Assembly (NCBI GenBank): GCA_004794785.1
Contig: SJOL01008988.1
Coordinates: 1,456,073-1,520,072, forward strand
Direction of reading: 5' to 3'
Source: Opisthorchis felineus
Taxonomy: Eukaryota; Platyhelminthes; Trematoda; Opisthorchiida; Opisthorchiidae
DNA: 64,000 bases
Part shown: positions 32,996 to 45,164 of the stretch, piece by piece
Layout of the letters: each line of letters begins with the position of its first letter
How positions within the stretch are numbered: position 1 is the first letter of the stretch
Program-made: the position numbers and the translations under genes
Notes under the pieces: generated by a model
Databases searched by the model: none
What the model was told of the DNA's origin: nothing
The model's input: the letters and a program-made list of their open reading frames with translations, nothing else

Positions 32996-33493
32996 TATGC
33001 AGTGGGGAAGGGAGCTGATATAATTGATGCGTAAATACAGGGTTGTCAGTGGACTTTTAAGTGGGGAGATTGCGAAGGAGGCTATGCATTGAAGGAAATA
33101 GCTTGGATGCACGAGAGCCATTGAGAGCGCGACTGGGCCATGTCTGACACTGTCTCTAACCATTGATGTGGCCCGTCTCGGGGTCCCCCCAATTCTGAGT
33201 ACTAAGCTAACCGAAATATAAACTACAACAATGAATACTCACAGTCTAGTAATAAGCGGTCAAAGACCGTGCTAATACAAATAACATTATATAACATATC
33301 TAGTTTTTGTGATCTGATGATAATATGATATGATGATATGGTTCCCAAAAAATAGTTTGGCACGCAACCAGTAGCCGAGCCTACGTACAGCAGTTGACAA
33401 TCGACCGAGTGATACCGAACTACGATCGATTTACGACGGAGTTCAAAAGTGAGTGATGATCACACTGCGCGAACTGATAAGGCGAGCATGTTG

Positions 33494-33549
33494 ACGCATG
33501 TATGCGTGCAAGCGTGTGTGTATGTGTGTGTGCGTGCGTGCGTGCACGT
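33494..33549. repeat. (TG)n/(CGTG)n microsatellite
   Basis: Mixed TG and CGTG units, for example 'gtgtgtgtatgtgtgtgtgc', inside the SSBP1 intron. Confidence 0.9.
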
Positions 33550-34629
33550 AAGGAACAAAACACAACACAGTAACCAAAAAGGGTTATGGAACAAATAAGC
33601 CAAGAGCAGAAAAGACTGACGTCAGACTTAAGCAGACTTTGTGCAACAGTGTTCGGAATCGACGTTTCTGTTAATGAAGATAAACTCGAAACGATCATTT
33701 TCGCATTTCATCGATAACTGGGATCAGCCCATTCACACTCACTCGCCCACGTGTCTGTCTGTCCCAACAGGTGACTTGGCCCTGGTGTAACAGCGGATGC
33801 TACTGATGAGGCATGCGAGTAGTAGGTGGTTTTCTCGTAACTCCGCCTCCCGTCTAATGGAAGGTGGGATTTATTATGGAACTTGTGGAACTGCTTTGCG
33901 GCGTTAGTTTGCAATTGCGGGAGAGTCAATAAATATCCACGAAAGTTCAAGAAGACGCGTGAGGATGTTCCGTTTTTTAAAACAAGGTGCCTTTGAGAGG
34001 TTTTCTTTCCTGTCCCATAGTTTGGAACTGTTTAGTTGGTGTTTGCTAATAAACGACCCCGCGGCGAGGGGTCTTCCCCTTTCACTGGTATTAGGTGCTG
34101 GTGGCGCACATGAACGAGATATTTCAAAGTGATCTGGAGTAGACGGTTACCCACATAGAAAGGCACATTCGTTGTTACATTATTGCTAACAGCCTAACCG
34201 TAGCAGTGTTTAAACATGATCTGTTTGGGAGAATTCCCCTGTCATTTTATAGGAGAAGAATGTAAACACTGCAGTGCGAAGCGAAACGTTCACAGAAACT
34301 CCCTTAACACATTTAAGAACTCTTGCAAATAATACCAACCCAAATACTGCTGGATCGCCTGTACTCCGACTGCACTATCTTTCGACACACCAAGATGTGG
34401 AGGATTGGCTATCATAACTAACCGATATGCGCTTGACCAGTAATTCTGGCCCAGCAGAAACAACTGCTGGAAAGTCTTTTTCTATAAAATTCGAGAACAG
34501 ACAACTACCTCGACGGAGGTGACTTACTTTGTAACAAAGTAACATTAACCAACTATGTTGAGCGATTCGACACAGGATTTTGAGGTGTGATTGGTGATTC
34601 TGTCTCAGTGTTGGTCGGAACTTTCAAAC

Positions 34630-34684
34630 CAAGTTAAGTTAGGTCCGGCCGGGTCAAGTCAAGCCAAGCCAAGTCAAATCAAAT
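34630..34684. repeat. (AAGTC)n-like pentamer tract
   Basis: Reiterated aagtt/aagtc/aagcc/aaatc pentamers, about ten imperfect units. Confidence 0.8.
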
Positions 34685-35099
34685 AGAGGAAAGCTATATG
34701 CACCCTAAGGGTAATCTTCAGCAAACAAATTTACAGCGGTATCGCACGCAAGTGATAGAATACCTCAATATACATTTAAAAGAGTCGTTTGAAATATCCA
34801 TCACTGAACCCTTTACAAAAGTAGGCGAGGCACGAAGTTAGTACGTAGGACAATGGGACTAACTAGAAAATGAGCTGAGAAGTGGACATCTTCAAAAGTG
34901 GGCGTTCTGGCGGTTAAACGTTTGTACTTGGAGCGAGTGACTGGTAAAGACGAGGAAAACGGTTGGAAAGAACTCCCCAGGGTGGAGTCGGAACAAATAC
35001 CAACATATTTCCGTACCGCAAAGTCAGCTATGATAATCTTTCAAATTCCACCGCAACCAGGAATGTGTTTTGGTGGTCTGACAATAAGGCCATATTCGT

Positions 35100-35400
35100 T
35101 CTCAAGGGACTATAGGAAGGCAGGGGAACAATACATCTACGGGAACATAATCGTCAAAACCTAAAAATAAGATCAAGCAGAATAGCCTCATAGCATGAAG
35201 AGCTAGATGGCAAACTCTACAAAAAAACGCTTGTTGGATATGGGGACACCAACTAAGGTCAGTTGATAGGGTCACATCCAGTTTTGGGTAGACGGGTACT
35301 TGAAAGGGTGAAGGATTGATGGTTACTGCATCCCTGGCTAAGATAGCTTCAGAAGAGCAAAGATACAAGCGACTAACTAAACTCTGTCTTCTTTTTCTTG
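35100..35400 (-). mobile_element. CR1-like LINE reverse transcriptase fragment
   Basis: The minus strand reads 'LDVTLSTDLSWCPHIQQAFF' then 'CRVCHLAL'. This resembles the thumb-proximal segment of CR1-type reverse transcriptases (LGVTLS..LSW..HI...). It lies in the SSBP1 intron. The long surrounding minus ORF (to 35647) and the plus ORF opposite it do not look like host genes. The piece is short and its end unclear. Confidence 0.5.
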
Positions 35401-35838
35401 GGTACCAGCGTGGTTTTGGGAACGCACCAAGAGACAGGAATATTTCCAATGGAATGGCAACGATTACTAAAAATAATCCCTGAACGTCCATCGTCCGTAG
35501 CTTACAGAGAACGACAGATTCACCAAATCGCTTCAGGAAGGCCACCGAGTCAACGGGCCAGAAAAACCAGACCTCGATTGAACATTCAAGTAGCCAATCA
35601 GCGACGGTTGACGGTGCTCGAGTGCTCAGGAGTGACCGATCGATCACTCAATATCGACCGGACAGCCTCGAGTGAAGGTCAAACGCGAGCCTTAAATACC
35701 GCAAAGCTGCTTTTAATTTTGCACTCGCTTGTCCACAATAAAGCTGGTTTGTTCCTGTTGGGCGAGTTTTTTCCGTCACCAAGGTTCTGGAGCAAGGGTT
35801 GGCAGTGTTACAACGAAAACAAAACAAATATTGTCGAA

Positions 35839-36069
35839 TCAAGTTGGCGTTAGCAGTGAACTCATCTTAGTCTCTCGTTCATGATATTCTTTAACTGAAT
35901 GCGCTAAACAAAAACCATCTGGTGTTTCAATTGGCACGATACTCGGAATATCTTGACATAACACACCACTTATAGGATCGCTGAAAACTGCCTGACAGTT
36001 CACTGCCGATCCGCCCTTCTTGGAGCATATTAGATAAGCTCCATCATAAGTCTCCATCAAGCTTCTTCT
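35839..36069 (-). CDS. Possible terminal exon nested in the SSBP1 intron
   Basis: After a possible acceptor ('tctccaggtag') the frame is open for 231 nt to TGA and has a protein-like composition: 'ETYDGAYLICSKKGGSAV', 'CQDIPSIVPIETPDGFCL'. The family is not recognised. Its phase does not fit inside SSBP1 (it needs 1 nt in and 2 out), so it would be a separate gene or a decayed element ORF. Confidence 0.3.
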   Translation of the reverse strand, partial: RRSLMETYDGAYLICSKKGGSAVNCQAVFSDPISGVLCQDIPSIVPIETPDGFCLAHSVKEYHERETKMSSLLTPT

Positions 36070-36164
36070 CTACCTGGAGAGCAAATTGTATACAATTAGC
36101 GGAATGCATTCATTTGTTAAATCAGGTTGGTTAGTATACTACTTATAAAGTGTCATGCCAACGG

Positions 36165-36430
36165 TGTTATGCCAAATGAAAAATCGAGCGGCCCTAGTGC
36201 AGCGCATTCAATTGGGGAACAACATAAACGAGGGATTCCGGTGAGCCTCCAGTCAACATCAGTGTAAGTTGCAAATGAATATATTTCACCAACTGCGTAG
36301 AATTTAGTGTTCAAGTAGAACATAAAGTTGAACGAAATCGGAGTGCCTGATGAGCACCGAAAAGGGCCGAAACAGTACTCTTTTGACGGCAAGTGACTAG
36401 GACCATAACTTCTGTCTGACTTCACTTATC
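36165..36430 (+). repeat. Dispersed repeat family C, copy 3, with hammerhead-like core
   Basis: Shares 'gaatatatttcacca' and 'gtgttcaagtagaac' with copy 1. Downstream it holds CTGATGA (36347-36353), a short weak stem, and GAAAC (36369-36373), the two invariant hammerhead boxes 15 nt apart. Stem II is poor in this copy. Confidence 0.4.
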
Positions 36431-37713
36431 TCATGTTTCAATACACTTGTTTGGATGCTATACTATCCGCGACAATATACTCACTGGTGGCAATGGGTAG
36501 GGCCGGTAGGCCTGTAAATTCCCGACTAGCCTCGTTGAGATAAAGGCTAGAAAGAACACAATTTCGTCCTTCGCCGCGTAATACAATACAACTGAACATT
36601 TGAGCCCCACAGTGCGTGAAAAGGGTCATTTGGTGGCCCGCATCGATTAGGAAACGTATCCTAGGCGCACAAGCACACATATGGCCACCTAGTGCTAGCT
36701 GTTATTTAGCTTGTTCTATACGGCGATGGTCACAGGATGTCACTTCTCGCACCGTCGCAGACCTAGTTATTTGATAACATCAGAAAGCTAAGACGGATCC
36801 AGTACGCTTACTTTGCCCGTCAACGTTTCACCGACGGATAATTGTGTTGGATCGTGGCCGACCAGCACAAACACAGCCACAGACGTTGAAGATTTGGCTA
36901 GTTCGGTCTCCAGGTCCAACAGCTCCGCCAATACCCTTGCATTTTACGCATTTCCGTTTTCTGACTGAAAATTGGCGATCGCCAAACTGACGAGCTCCAG
37001 TGCGTATCGTTTTTTCAATACCCTTCTGTTCTGTGTTTCCGCTTCTCACTTCAACACATGACATCGACGGCCCTCAGACGTTCAAGGAAATTCTACGGAC
37101 ATCTAACACTTTGCTCGCCAGTGTTCTATTTCTTTGTGTTCGGCTGACCATATGGAAGCAGCTTAAGAATCCTTCTCCTGCCCATTCCACAAACATGTCC
37201 CAGTGACCGTGAACGGCCTAATGTGACCGCGACCACAGCGTGCTAATCGGAGGGCGTCCAACACACGTTCAGTCTAGTGAACATCAAGTATCCGCACCAG
37301 CCAATGCATGTGAATGCTGGTCAAGTATCGGAGGTTTTACCGCTACATGGTCATTGTTTCAATGCCATAGAGGCGGATCGGTAGACCCGACGCCCCGTAT
37401 ACGTGAAGCTTGGTCTCCAGTCGCAGCCTCCGGTTCCAGAGTTTGTCAAAAGCCACGCTATTCTTGGCAAAGCGGGATCTGAGCTCACTGCCGACAGTCA
37501 AGCCAGCAGACAATTTACTTCCGAGGTAGCAGAAGTATGCGCATTAGTCCATCAACTCAGTTCCGGTCTTAATCCGCGGAGGAGTGCTGAACCTCACCTG
37601 GCGTGTTAGTCCCGAGGATGCCTGGCCATGGCAGATGACCTCTACCAACGCATGTACTAAGGTCTCGCAGCAAGAGAATCTTACCAGTTTACATAACTGT
37701 TCGGAGAAGAGTA

Positions 37714-37983
37714 TCAATTGCGACGTAAAACTTGTCTTTGTGGTTTTCGATTGAGTACAGCGTTGGAGCGAATGCACTGATCACAACCAATTAGACTCGA
37801 ACTGCCAATATCAGGAACAATGAAGCGAGACGTCGGCTGATTTAAATGAATTCTGAGTACAGCAATTTCATGGTACTGTCGGAAAAGGTAAAACCGACAT
37901 GACATCTTCGCTTCGTCTTCTAAGGTAACTGATCCAGTAGGAAATGTATACCGAATTAGCTTCGCGAAGACTTCTTTGGTCAA
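37714..37983 (-). CDS. Unrecognised ORF, possibly a retroelement protease fragment
   Basis: A 90-codon frame contains 'SRFIVPDIGSSSLIG', which recalls the F-x-V-D-T-G-S-S of retropepsins, although D-T-G is D-I-G here. A CDQC follows and the frame stops. No reverse transcriptase was seen next to it. Could equally be a host exon. Confidence 0.25.
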   Translation of the reverse strand: MTKEVFAKLIRYTFPTGSVTLEDEAKMSCRFYLFRQYHEIAVLRIHLNQPTSRFIVPDIGSSSLIGCDQCIRSNAVLNRKPQRQVLRRN

Positions 37984-38706
37984 TTAAGCGTGTTTCGCGC
38001 AGATCCGCGACATTGACCCCGTATCTTCCGGTTCAGTTATGGCTACAGGTTAGGGGTAGCCTGGAGAAACGCGATACCTTACAACTTACTTGTAACAGAC
38101 GCCCGGTGTGGAGGAGAGGATGTAGGTGTCTGGCCACAAAACATGGTTTAGATTGGCCACATATAACCATGGGGTTTTCACTAGTTATATTAATATTCGG
38201 ATTTTTTCGGTCGCAGTTGGTGAATCAGCTTCACACAGCATCAGCCACAGGGCGGCGTTGGAACAAACCTTAGAACCATATCGTTCTCCGGCAAAAGCAC
38301 AGTGATGCACGCCCATTGCACAGTAGACATGACTGTTTCAACTGAGGGTCATGTATCGGCCTCTGTTGATATTTATGCGCCAGCAGATGGACCACTGCCT
38401 CAGTATCTACCTGAACAATCCGGTATGCATTGCACCGCAGGCAGCCTACACATATGGAAGCTCTGTTTAAGAAGTGTCACTATAACAGAACTAAGAACAA
38501 ATAGGAAAGGAAAAACTGCCCCATCACTTGCTGGAATCCGCAGTAAAGTAGTAAATCGTGCTAAAACCCGCCAGTTGATCTTTTTCAATGTTTAACTATT
38601 TTTACGTCTGGTCTTCCTTTCGCCTGCGGCACGAACGTCTCTGATGAGGGTCCTTACTGTAACAGTCCCCTTTCAGTCTCCATTCTGATGGCATTCCGCT
38701 GCTAAG

Positions 38707-39102
38707 TCATTGAAGTACGCCTAATTTTGGCGTTTTCCGGATTTGTTTTCTTCTATCTTGATAACCCTGCAAAGCTCGTAGCAACGACGCATTCTTCGTT
38801 AATGCATGTGTAACTAGTGAAATCTCACTGACGAGCTGACTGGTGCAGTGATAGATACCGAGAGATGTGTGCAGCAACCCTGCAATGGTGGAAAAAATAG
38901 ACCGTGTTGGCATGTGGTGTTTTTGGGCGTCCTTGCTGAAACAAATCAGAACATCCAAGAACCCACAAGTGTAAAGTTGAACTTGATGAAGGTCTGTCAG
39001 GAGCCAGAAAAATGCGTCCAAAATCCCCACAAACGGAAAATCCTTGCCTGATTGCTTTCGCACAACGGTTAGCAATCTACCGAGAGAGACTTTCTCGTAC
39101 AC
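38707..39102 (-). mobile_element. Possible Ty3/gypsy fragment
   Basis: A 131-codon minus frame includes 'SLGIYHCTSQLVSEISL' then 'HALTKNASLL', resembling the FLGL-x-x-YYRRFI...PL-x-x-LT segment that follows the reverse transcriptase of gypsy elements. The match is loose and no catalytic YxDD is visible nearby. Confidence 0.3.
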
Positions 39103-39415
39103 TCTTGAAAACGAGTTCAGACGCCCTATCTCACGCTCTCAAGTAGTGTTTGCATTCAAGATTAGGAACCGTTATCCTAGACCAGCGAAAGCTACAGGAG
39201 CACACATAAAAGAATAAAATACAGCTCACCAGGACACGGCCAACTGAATGAAATGCGGCACGCCAAACATGCAGTTAGACCCACATACTGGGAAGCGAGT
39301 CAATAGAATTACCGCACAGCCAAAATATGACCGTAATACTCAGCGAAGATGAAGTTTTAGTATGGACGATCTAGTCAGTCGGTCAGTTAGTTTTTCAGCT
39401 CATAAACCGAAGTGA

Positions 39416-39460
39416 AGTGGTTCCAGCTGCTACAGCTTCGTTCACCGAAGACAAAGAGAA
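39416..39460 (+). repeat. Dispersed repeat family D, copy 2
   Basis: 'gtggttccagctgctacagc' then 'ttcgttcaccgaaga'; matches 32945. Confidence 0.4.
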
Positions 39461-40743
39461 CAAGGGAATGACAGCCAAGCGTTGGAGGCCATGACCCAAT
39501 CTGTTCATTGACTCCGAATCGATAAGTTCACCCAGTATGACAGGAAGCGAAAGCTACGCAGCGAAGCTGATAGTTTTTATGTAAGAGCGCAACTGGTTGC
39601 GCTCCATATCTGATATGGTAACCAAACAATTGTTTGTCTGGCTCCAGAGACCCCATTAAGGGATCAAAGCGATTGAGTGACTGGTTGGACAATCCATCCG
39701 AACAACAAACAGCACAACGGAATCCTGAAAACTGAGAAGCCAACGGGGAACTGTAATCGATTCCTCCGAGCATGCAGTACAACAGGAACGAGATAGTTGA
39801 CCTATGGAAAAACCATGGCGGAATGAAGTCACGAGAGTGGACACTCAGCATCCGAGAACCGTCACCGAAGTTCTACTGGAAGAGAATGCGAAACCCATCC
39901 TTGATGTTCACACACGAAGATAGATAAGGCTACAAATCCATTCCGGCAAATGCACTAATTTTAGCAAACGAAGATACAAAAAAAGCCACAGGATTTCTGG
40001 AAGCATGATACTTAGTGGCGGATTTAATCTGATCGGAATGCCAAACTGGACTTAATCCGCAAACGCGGCATACAAAGGATAGGGAGTGGGATTAAACTAT
40101 TCAAATAAAGTCAACTGTCCGCCAACGAGTAAGGTTGGAAAACTTCGTAAGCGACTTTCAAGATCACGGCATGGAATCCGGAGAGTTCAGGGCCAGAGTT
40201 CACTCAGCTACTAACGGATAGGTCGGAGAAGATATGTGAATGTTGATCAATAAGAGCATTGGCTAATGAGCAACAAACAGCACCGCCTATCCGAACAACC
40301 GATCATAATCGTACGTTGGCGTACAAATATGTGCACCACTACTCAGAACGCCCACTGACGTAACGCACCGTTCTGTTATGCTGAAGAGTCAACCAAATTT
40401 ATGAATATTGTTTTCCAAACTCGTGTTCTCCATGTTAGTTGCTCTGCCGATTGATAATTGGCCAAAACGATAGTGACTTAACATGATTCTCATGTTATCG
40501 CGGAAAACAATAAGTCGATAGAATAGTGCCTGGAAGTGTGCCATAAAGCTGTCCAGACAACTTGGTGAAAAAACGAATGCCTAGGATGCCCAACCTACTG
40601 TTCTCGTGAATTCTTCTTCGAGTGGCTGAAATAAGTTCAATAAAGAAGTGTGTAGCATAGACGTTCGGCACCAAACTCCATTGGTCTGCTCGCTACAAAA
40701 CTGGACAAGATCCCCAATCCGCCCCTCAAAAAAAGACACTTAC

Positions 40744-40877
40744 CTATGACTGGAATACTTTGCAGCGTATCCGTTCTGCACCTTGTATGATTCCCGTGTG
40801 CCCAAATAAATGACGGCGTACCGCTTATCTACTTTTTCGTGCACCACGACTGTAGTCACAGTGCCCAACAATACGAC
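40744..40877 (-). CDS. SSBP1: Mitochondrial single-stranded DNA-binding protein, upstream exon
   Basis: Acceptor 'ttattcttccttgtatcag' and donor CATAG|GTAAGT on the minus strand enclose 134 open nt. It encodes VVLLGTVTTVVVHEKV, then 'AVIYLGTRESYKVQNGY' and 'SSH': strands 1-3 of the SSB OB-fold, compare V-x-L-x-G-x-V ... F-x-L-x-T-x-E. Joined to 32648-32357 it forms 'SSHRVHVF', the conserved W/H-R-V-x-V-F junction. Entry is phase 0, so at least one further 5' exon with the start and mitochondrial targeting peptide lies above 40877; I could not identify it. The intron to the next exon is 8.1 kb. Confidence 0.75.
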
Positions 40878-41417
40878 CTGATACAAGGAAGAATAAATTA
40901 GAAGTGAATGTTCAGTTTCCGTCAGATTGGTTCCAGTTTTTTTAGGACTTATGAAGCCATGCCAACAAGATAGAAAGGCTTGTGAAGTCCCCTTAGAATG
41001 AGTAAGCTCAAAACTGAGACTGTAAAGTTTTCATCCAAAATGAATGGATGTGAACGGTATCTCTCTGCGACCGGGACAATGAGACTATCACAGTTCTACA
41101 CGTTCTATTATGCGCACACATTATGCATTTCCACCGTCCGCGTGTTACTAGTGATGCCGTCAGATATTTGGTACAAACCTACACTGGTATCCTATTACGT
41201 TTTAGACAAAAAAACAATGGCTCGAACAAGCATGGTTTGCAACAAAACTGGTTTGATGGCTCCATCTACCATAGTAGGTGCAGTCGACTTTTTCTGGGGA
41301 GACCACTCCTCAGAAAATACTACTTCCGGCTGGTCTATTGAAGGTTTTTATAGCACTTAAGGCCCTCTTGTACCAGACTGCTTTTGGCCGGGTTCAAGGC
41401 GGTACTTCTGAGGAAAT

Positions 41418-41616
41418 CTAACAATAATAATAATAATAAACCAGCCGTAACACCATTTCGGTGTCTAGCTGCCGTGCCACCCGAAGGAAGCAGGATGGCT
41501 GAGATACTGTCAAGTTACCTAAGCACAGGCAGGAGAAGTCAAGATGCTGAGGTTAGGTTTGAACGACGGACTTTCAGATCAGTAAGTCCGCGCCTTAACC
41601 ATTGAGCTATCTCGAG
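41418..41616 (-). repeat. SINE family A copy with (TTA)n tail
   Basis: The minus strand starts 'agctcaatggttaaggcgcg' (A box), has B box 'cgttcaaacc', the body blocks of family A, and ends '...ggtgttacggctgg' followed by (TTA)n, seen as aataataataa on the plus strand. Confidence 0.65.
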
Positions 41617-42256
41617 CTATCTTGAGAAGAAATGTGAAGTATACTGTTCCATAAGGGGGTAAAACAATGACCATTCCATGTTGTTTCATTAGGGGAATTT
41701 AAATGGTTGGAAATTATCTCAAGCTACTGCTGAGCGGTCACGCTTTTCGTGTTTTTCTACCTACTGTCGTTCGTGCATCTTCCTCCACGCATTCAATACA
41801 AACCTCGGTTACCAACATACACGACATACGTTTTCTACTGTTTCCACCTGCGTCCGTTATAGCTCAGTGTCCCTGTGAGTGGAAACTTGGTCTGGCTGAG
41901 GATAGAACATGGAGAGCCAGGACAGAATTACAGCGTCCGACCCACTTGCTCACCAGCCACGTTGCCAATTTCGATTCGTTCAACACATGTAGGCCGTTCT
42001 AATCAACACATGTTCAGGGTCGTCGAACCCAAAATATGCCTCTTTGTCAACCTGTATGCCTGAGAACAGTGAAACTCGCGTGAACTCTGAATTGTGATGG
42101 TAAGGGGTAAGTGACGCATTTTTGCTCCGCCTCTCAAAGCGTTTCATCGTTCATCATTAAATCACTTTTCCTCCCTTTGGCTCGCAGTGTCGAAGTTTTG
42201 GATGAATAAAACCTAGCTCGTAGGCCCTCAGTCTTTTCCATTCTTAATCTAATTGT

Positions 42257-42450
42257 CGAAAAAAATTGTTCAGCTGTAGCACCCTTACGGTGCCTAACTG
42301 CCATGCCACCAGAAGGAAGCACGAGGGCTGGGATACTGCCAGGTTTCCCAAGCCTAGACAGGGGAAGTTGAGAGGCAGAGGTCGGGTTCGAACCACGGAC
42401 CTTCCGGTCAGTAAACTCGCGCTCTAACCATTGAGCCATCTCGCCGCTTA
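42257..42450 (-). repeat. SINE family A copy
   Basis: The minus strand gives 'ggcgagatggctcaatggtt' (A box), B box 'ggttcgaaccc', the family body, 'gggtgctacagctgaac' and a T-rich tail. It is the best preserved head of the family in this window. An ORF here (42134-42568) is only the SINE read through. Confidence 0.7.
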
Positions 42451-43429
42451 ATATCAGTCGTTCGATTAACGCACGCGTAGCAGAACTAACAAAAACGGAA
42501 TAAGTTGGTAGCCGCAGTTGTCCCACTTCGTGGTGGCATCCGATAAATACGAAACCAAAGTGAAGCATGATTGTGTAGGGTTTTTCTAAGCCAGCGAAGA
42601 CAAAACCGAGGATCCTATCGACAAATCACTTTGATTCTGGGTGCAAATCGTTGTCTATTGGGTAGAAGCGATTCACTGGACGAAACGAGATATGATACGG
42701 ACGTCCCATTCGTTCAGCGTATTCCGCTGGTAGAAACCCTATCGTAGATCCTGGCTTTAACGTGTACATTCAACTAACTGAACAATAAGATTGTTGTGAT
42801 ATATTCAGACCATATCAGTAATGTCCGAAGACGTCCGGTCTTCACTATGCAGTATTTGCGATTTCTTACGGGCGAGGAGTTTACTCCAGTAGAGCACAAC
42901 GACAGAAAACATAGGAACGAATGAAATCATCCTCAATTTGGAGATGCGGTCAGTCTAGAGGAGTCACTGAATCTAAACTTAAGTCAGTAATATTGTTTGA
43001 ACCCGGCTGAAGCGAAGTAAGATCAAACCTTCCCTATTTATTTACACAGGAATATGTGGCCAGTTGAGAGGATTCTCCTATACTGGAAAAATTAGGGTAT
43101 TGAATTATCCCGTTTTTTCTAGCTTAACAAGGCAAGACGTAGAGTATATAGTGAGCAACGGCGGTTGTTTGAACAGCCGGATGCACATAAGTAACGATTC
43201 TAAGCGGTTCGCGGGAGGCGAGTACGGAGGTGGACACTAACGCTTGAACAACTCACGGAGTTCAAATCAGTTGGCAAACCACTAGTGGGCGCATGTGAGG
43301 AGAAAAATCGATGAGAACGTCCAGCAAAAAGAAACCGCGGTCGTATCCCGAGCAAACGGCTGAGTCGTCCGACCATCATCGAGCTAAAAGGATGACAACG
43401 TTTGGAAATGTATTGAAATACTGATACTG

Positions 43430-43530
43430 CGTTTCCTGGTTGTTGATCTGTTCGCTGAGTTTGGCAAACAGCTTACAAGCGTTTCGTCACCAATCGATGA
43501 GAAATCATCAATGTGCACGATTTAAAAAGT
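43430..43530 (-). mobile_element. PLE terminal repeat fragment
   Basis: Minus-strand core TTGATGA (43511-43505) to GAAAC (43485-43481), then the family block 'ccaaactcagcgaacagatc'. Stem II is decayed, and the invariant first C of CUGAUGA is T, so it should be inactive. Confidence 0.55.
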
Positions 43531-43999
43531 TAGGAAGGGCAGATCGCAACTGCGAATACGGTGCCATTACATTCCGAATAGGGTGGCTAGTTCTTGGAAT
43601 CGACTACCTGAGAGCATGTTACAAACCAATAACGCCACAGACTTCAAACATAAGCTTGATTAGTACCGGCGTCCTACTCACTGTTGACACATATCTGAGT
43701 GTGATTCACGACCCGTAGCTGTAAGTATAGTTCGCGTGTAAATTTGATGTGCGGTGGTCGAAGAGACTTGTTTTGGAAAAGGGCAGTTCTTGTTAGTTTT
43801 CGGTCGTAGTTATCAGACCTAGCATCATGGACTGGTGGCAGGATACTGTATTTAGAAAATGTTAACAATCCATAAAGAGGAAATGGACTGGGATGTAGTG
43901 CACGTGCTGCCAGAAAATTCTGAGGTGAGTTTTTATCTGGGTCAGACATCCAGTGCTGGAACGCATGGCAGAATGGTGGTGTTTGGTGACAATTACGTG

Positions 44000-45070
44000 A
44001 TCGGACTATTATCACAATAGCGAACGATGGACTTGGTCACGTAATCAGCGTCACCCGGTAGATCCGGTAGGCCCACGCCACCTATGGCGCGCAGATACGC
44101 AATGTATAATAGTACCGGTTCTCCATTGATGTAGTGCGTGGGGACGGTTGAGCTAGGACACTGAACAGAGTCACAGAGTCAGCGCCATGGTGAAAGTCCT
44201 CGATTAGACTTTCACCCGTGACTCCCACTAATTCAAACCGGAAATGGTGCTGTTTTCACTATGGTGCATGCAGAGATCACTGGACCGACATTGGAAACTG
44301 AAGTGGACCAGAGAATCAGCGTAGGCATCAGGAGGGTTATCTGACCTGCGTTCTGCTTCGAGGTTGTGGTAGCCTCCGGTGATCTGAGGAGGGTGTCACC
44401 AGTCAGCGTATCTGCGACACTGACCGATTATTGGTGGTCACTCCAGACTGCTAGATGGGTGGACTGCACTACATCAGCCGATGCCAGCGTGGCAATAATC
44501 TGTCATCTAAGCGTTGTTTGAGGCGGAGACAACGCCTCTGGTATGGCGCCCCAAACATGAATATACTGCATTGTTAACCCAGCAGTGGGGCTGTCCAAGG
44601 CAGATGGCGCGTTTACGCTGGTGCCTCAACAAGTGACCAGTGTGGACTGAGACGAGTAATTCTGTCAGAATGCCTATTATCGGAGCGCACGACACCCAAG
44701 CGGGAGGAGTTTGATGGCTTTGAGACGCTTATCGTACAAGGTGGATAGCCTCCTTGCGCTTCTAGTGGCACCGTGCTGGCTGAGCTCTAGAAAGGACTTG
44801 TTCTTCTCCAGAAAGTTTTATCCCCGAAGCGGACACAAAAGTACCACAGAGACAGACGAATACTGTCCTTAAAACGCTAGTGTGCGTGCAGAGGGTCATG
44901 CGAATAACAGCTTTCTTCGCCACTGTAAGAATGTTGGCGCTGGAATTAGGGGCGAAAGATATTATCATTCCTAAGTAGCGACCTTGAGTAGTGACACCAA
45001 GGAACTCGTCACAAGGGGTATACTGAGTTCCTAAGTTACGCCTGAGGCATATCACTTTAGACTCACCCAT
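44000..45070 (-). mobile_element. Decayed LINE reverse transcriptase C-terminal part
   Basis: Minus strand from 45070: 'SKVICLRRN', 'RYLGMIISF', 'VAKKAVIRM' and 'LCGTFVSASGIK', in the order of a LINE reverse transcriptase palm-end and thumb (K-x-x-YLG, KA..R, ..F..P..). Further on, near 44640, comes 'TGHLLRHQRKRAICLGQPHC', the TGH...L-x-C zinc-finger-like C-terminal domain of LINE ORF2. Frames shift and stops intervene. Confidence 0.5.
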
Positions 45071-45164
45071 GACCGAAAGTTTGAAGATGCCTTAAGTCCT
45101 CGAACCGGAGGAGCACATAGGACCTGTAAGCTACAGCTTCACACGCATCAAATAAGGCCGCCCT

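Noticed and set aside
35102..35647. 181-codon minus ORF as a host gene
   Set aside because: Its C-terminal part resembles CR1 reverse transcriptase, and a long ORF also runs on the opposite strand over much of it.
35398..35853. 151-codon plus ORF as a gene
   Set aside because: Mostly opposite to the LINE-containing minus ORF; no family, no splice or start context.
42390..42450. A tRNA gene
   Set aside because: A and B boxes are present, but no closed acceptor stem; it is the head of a repeated SINE.
42134..42568. 144-codon minus ORF
   Set aside because: The middle is a SINE-A copy read through; the rest has no recognised domain.
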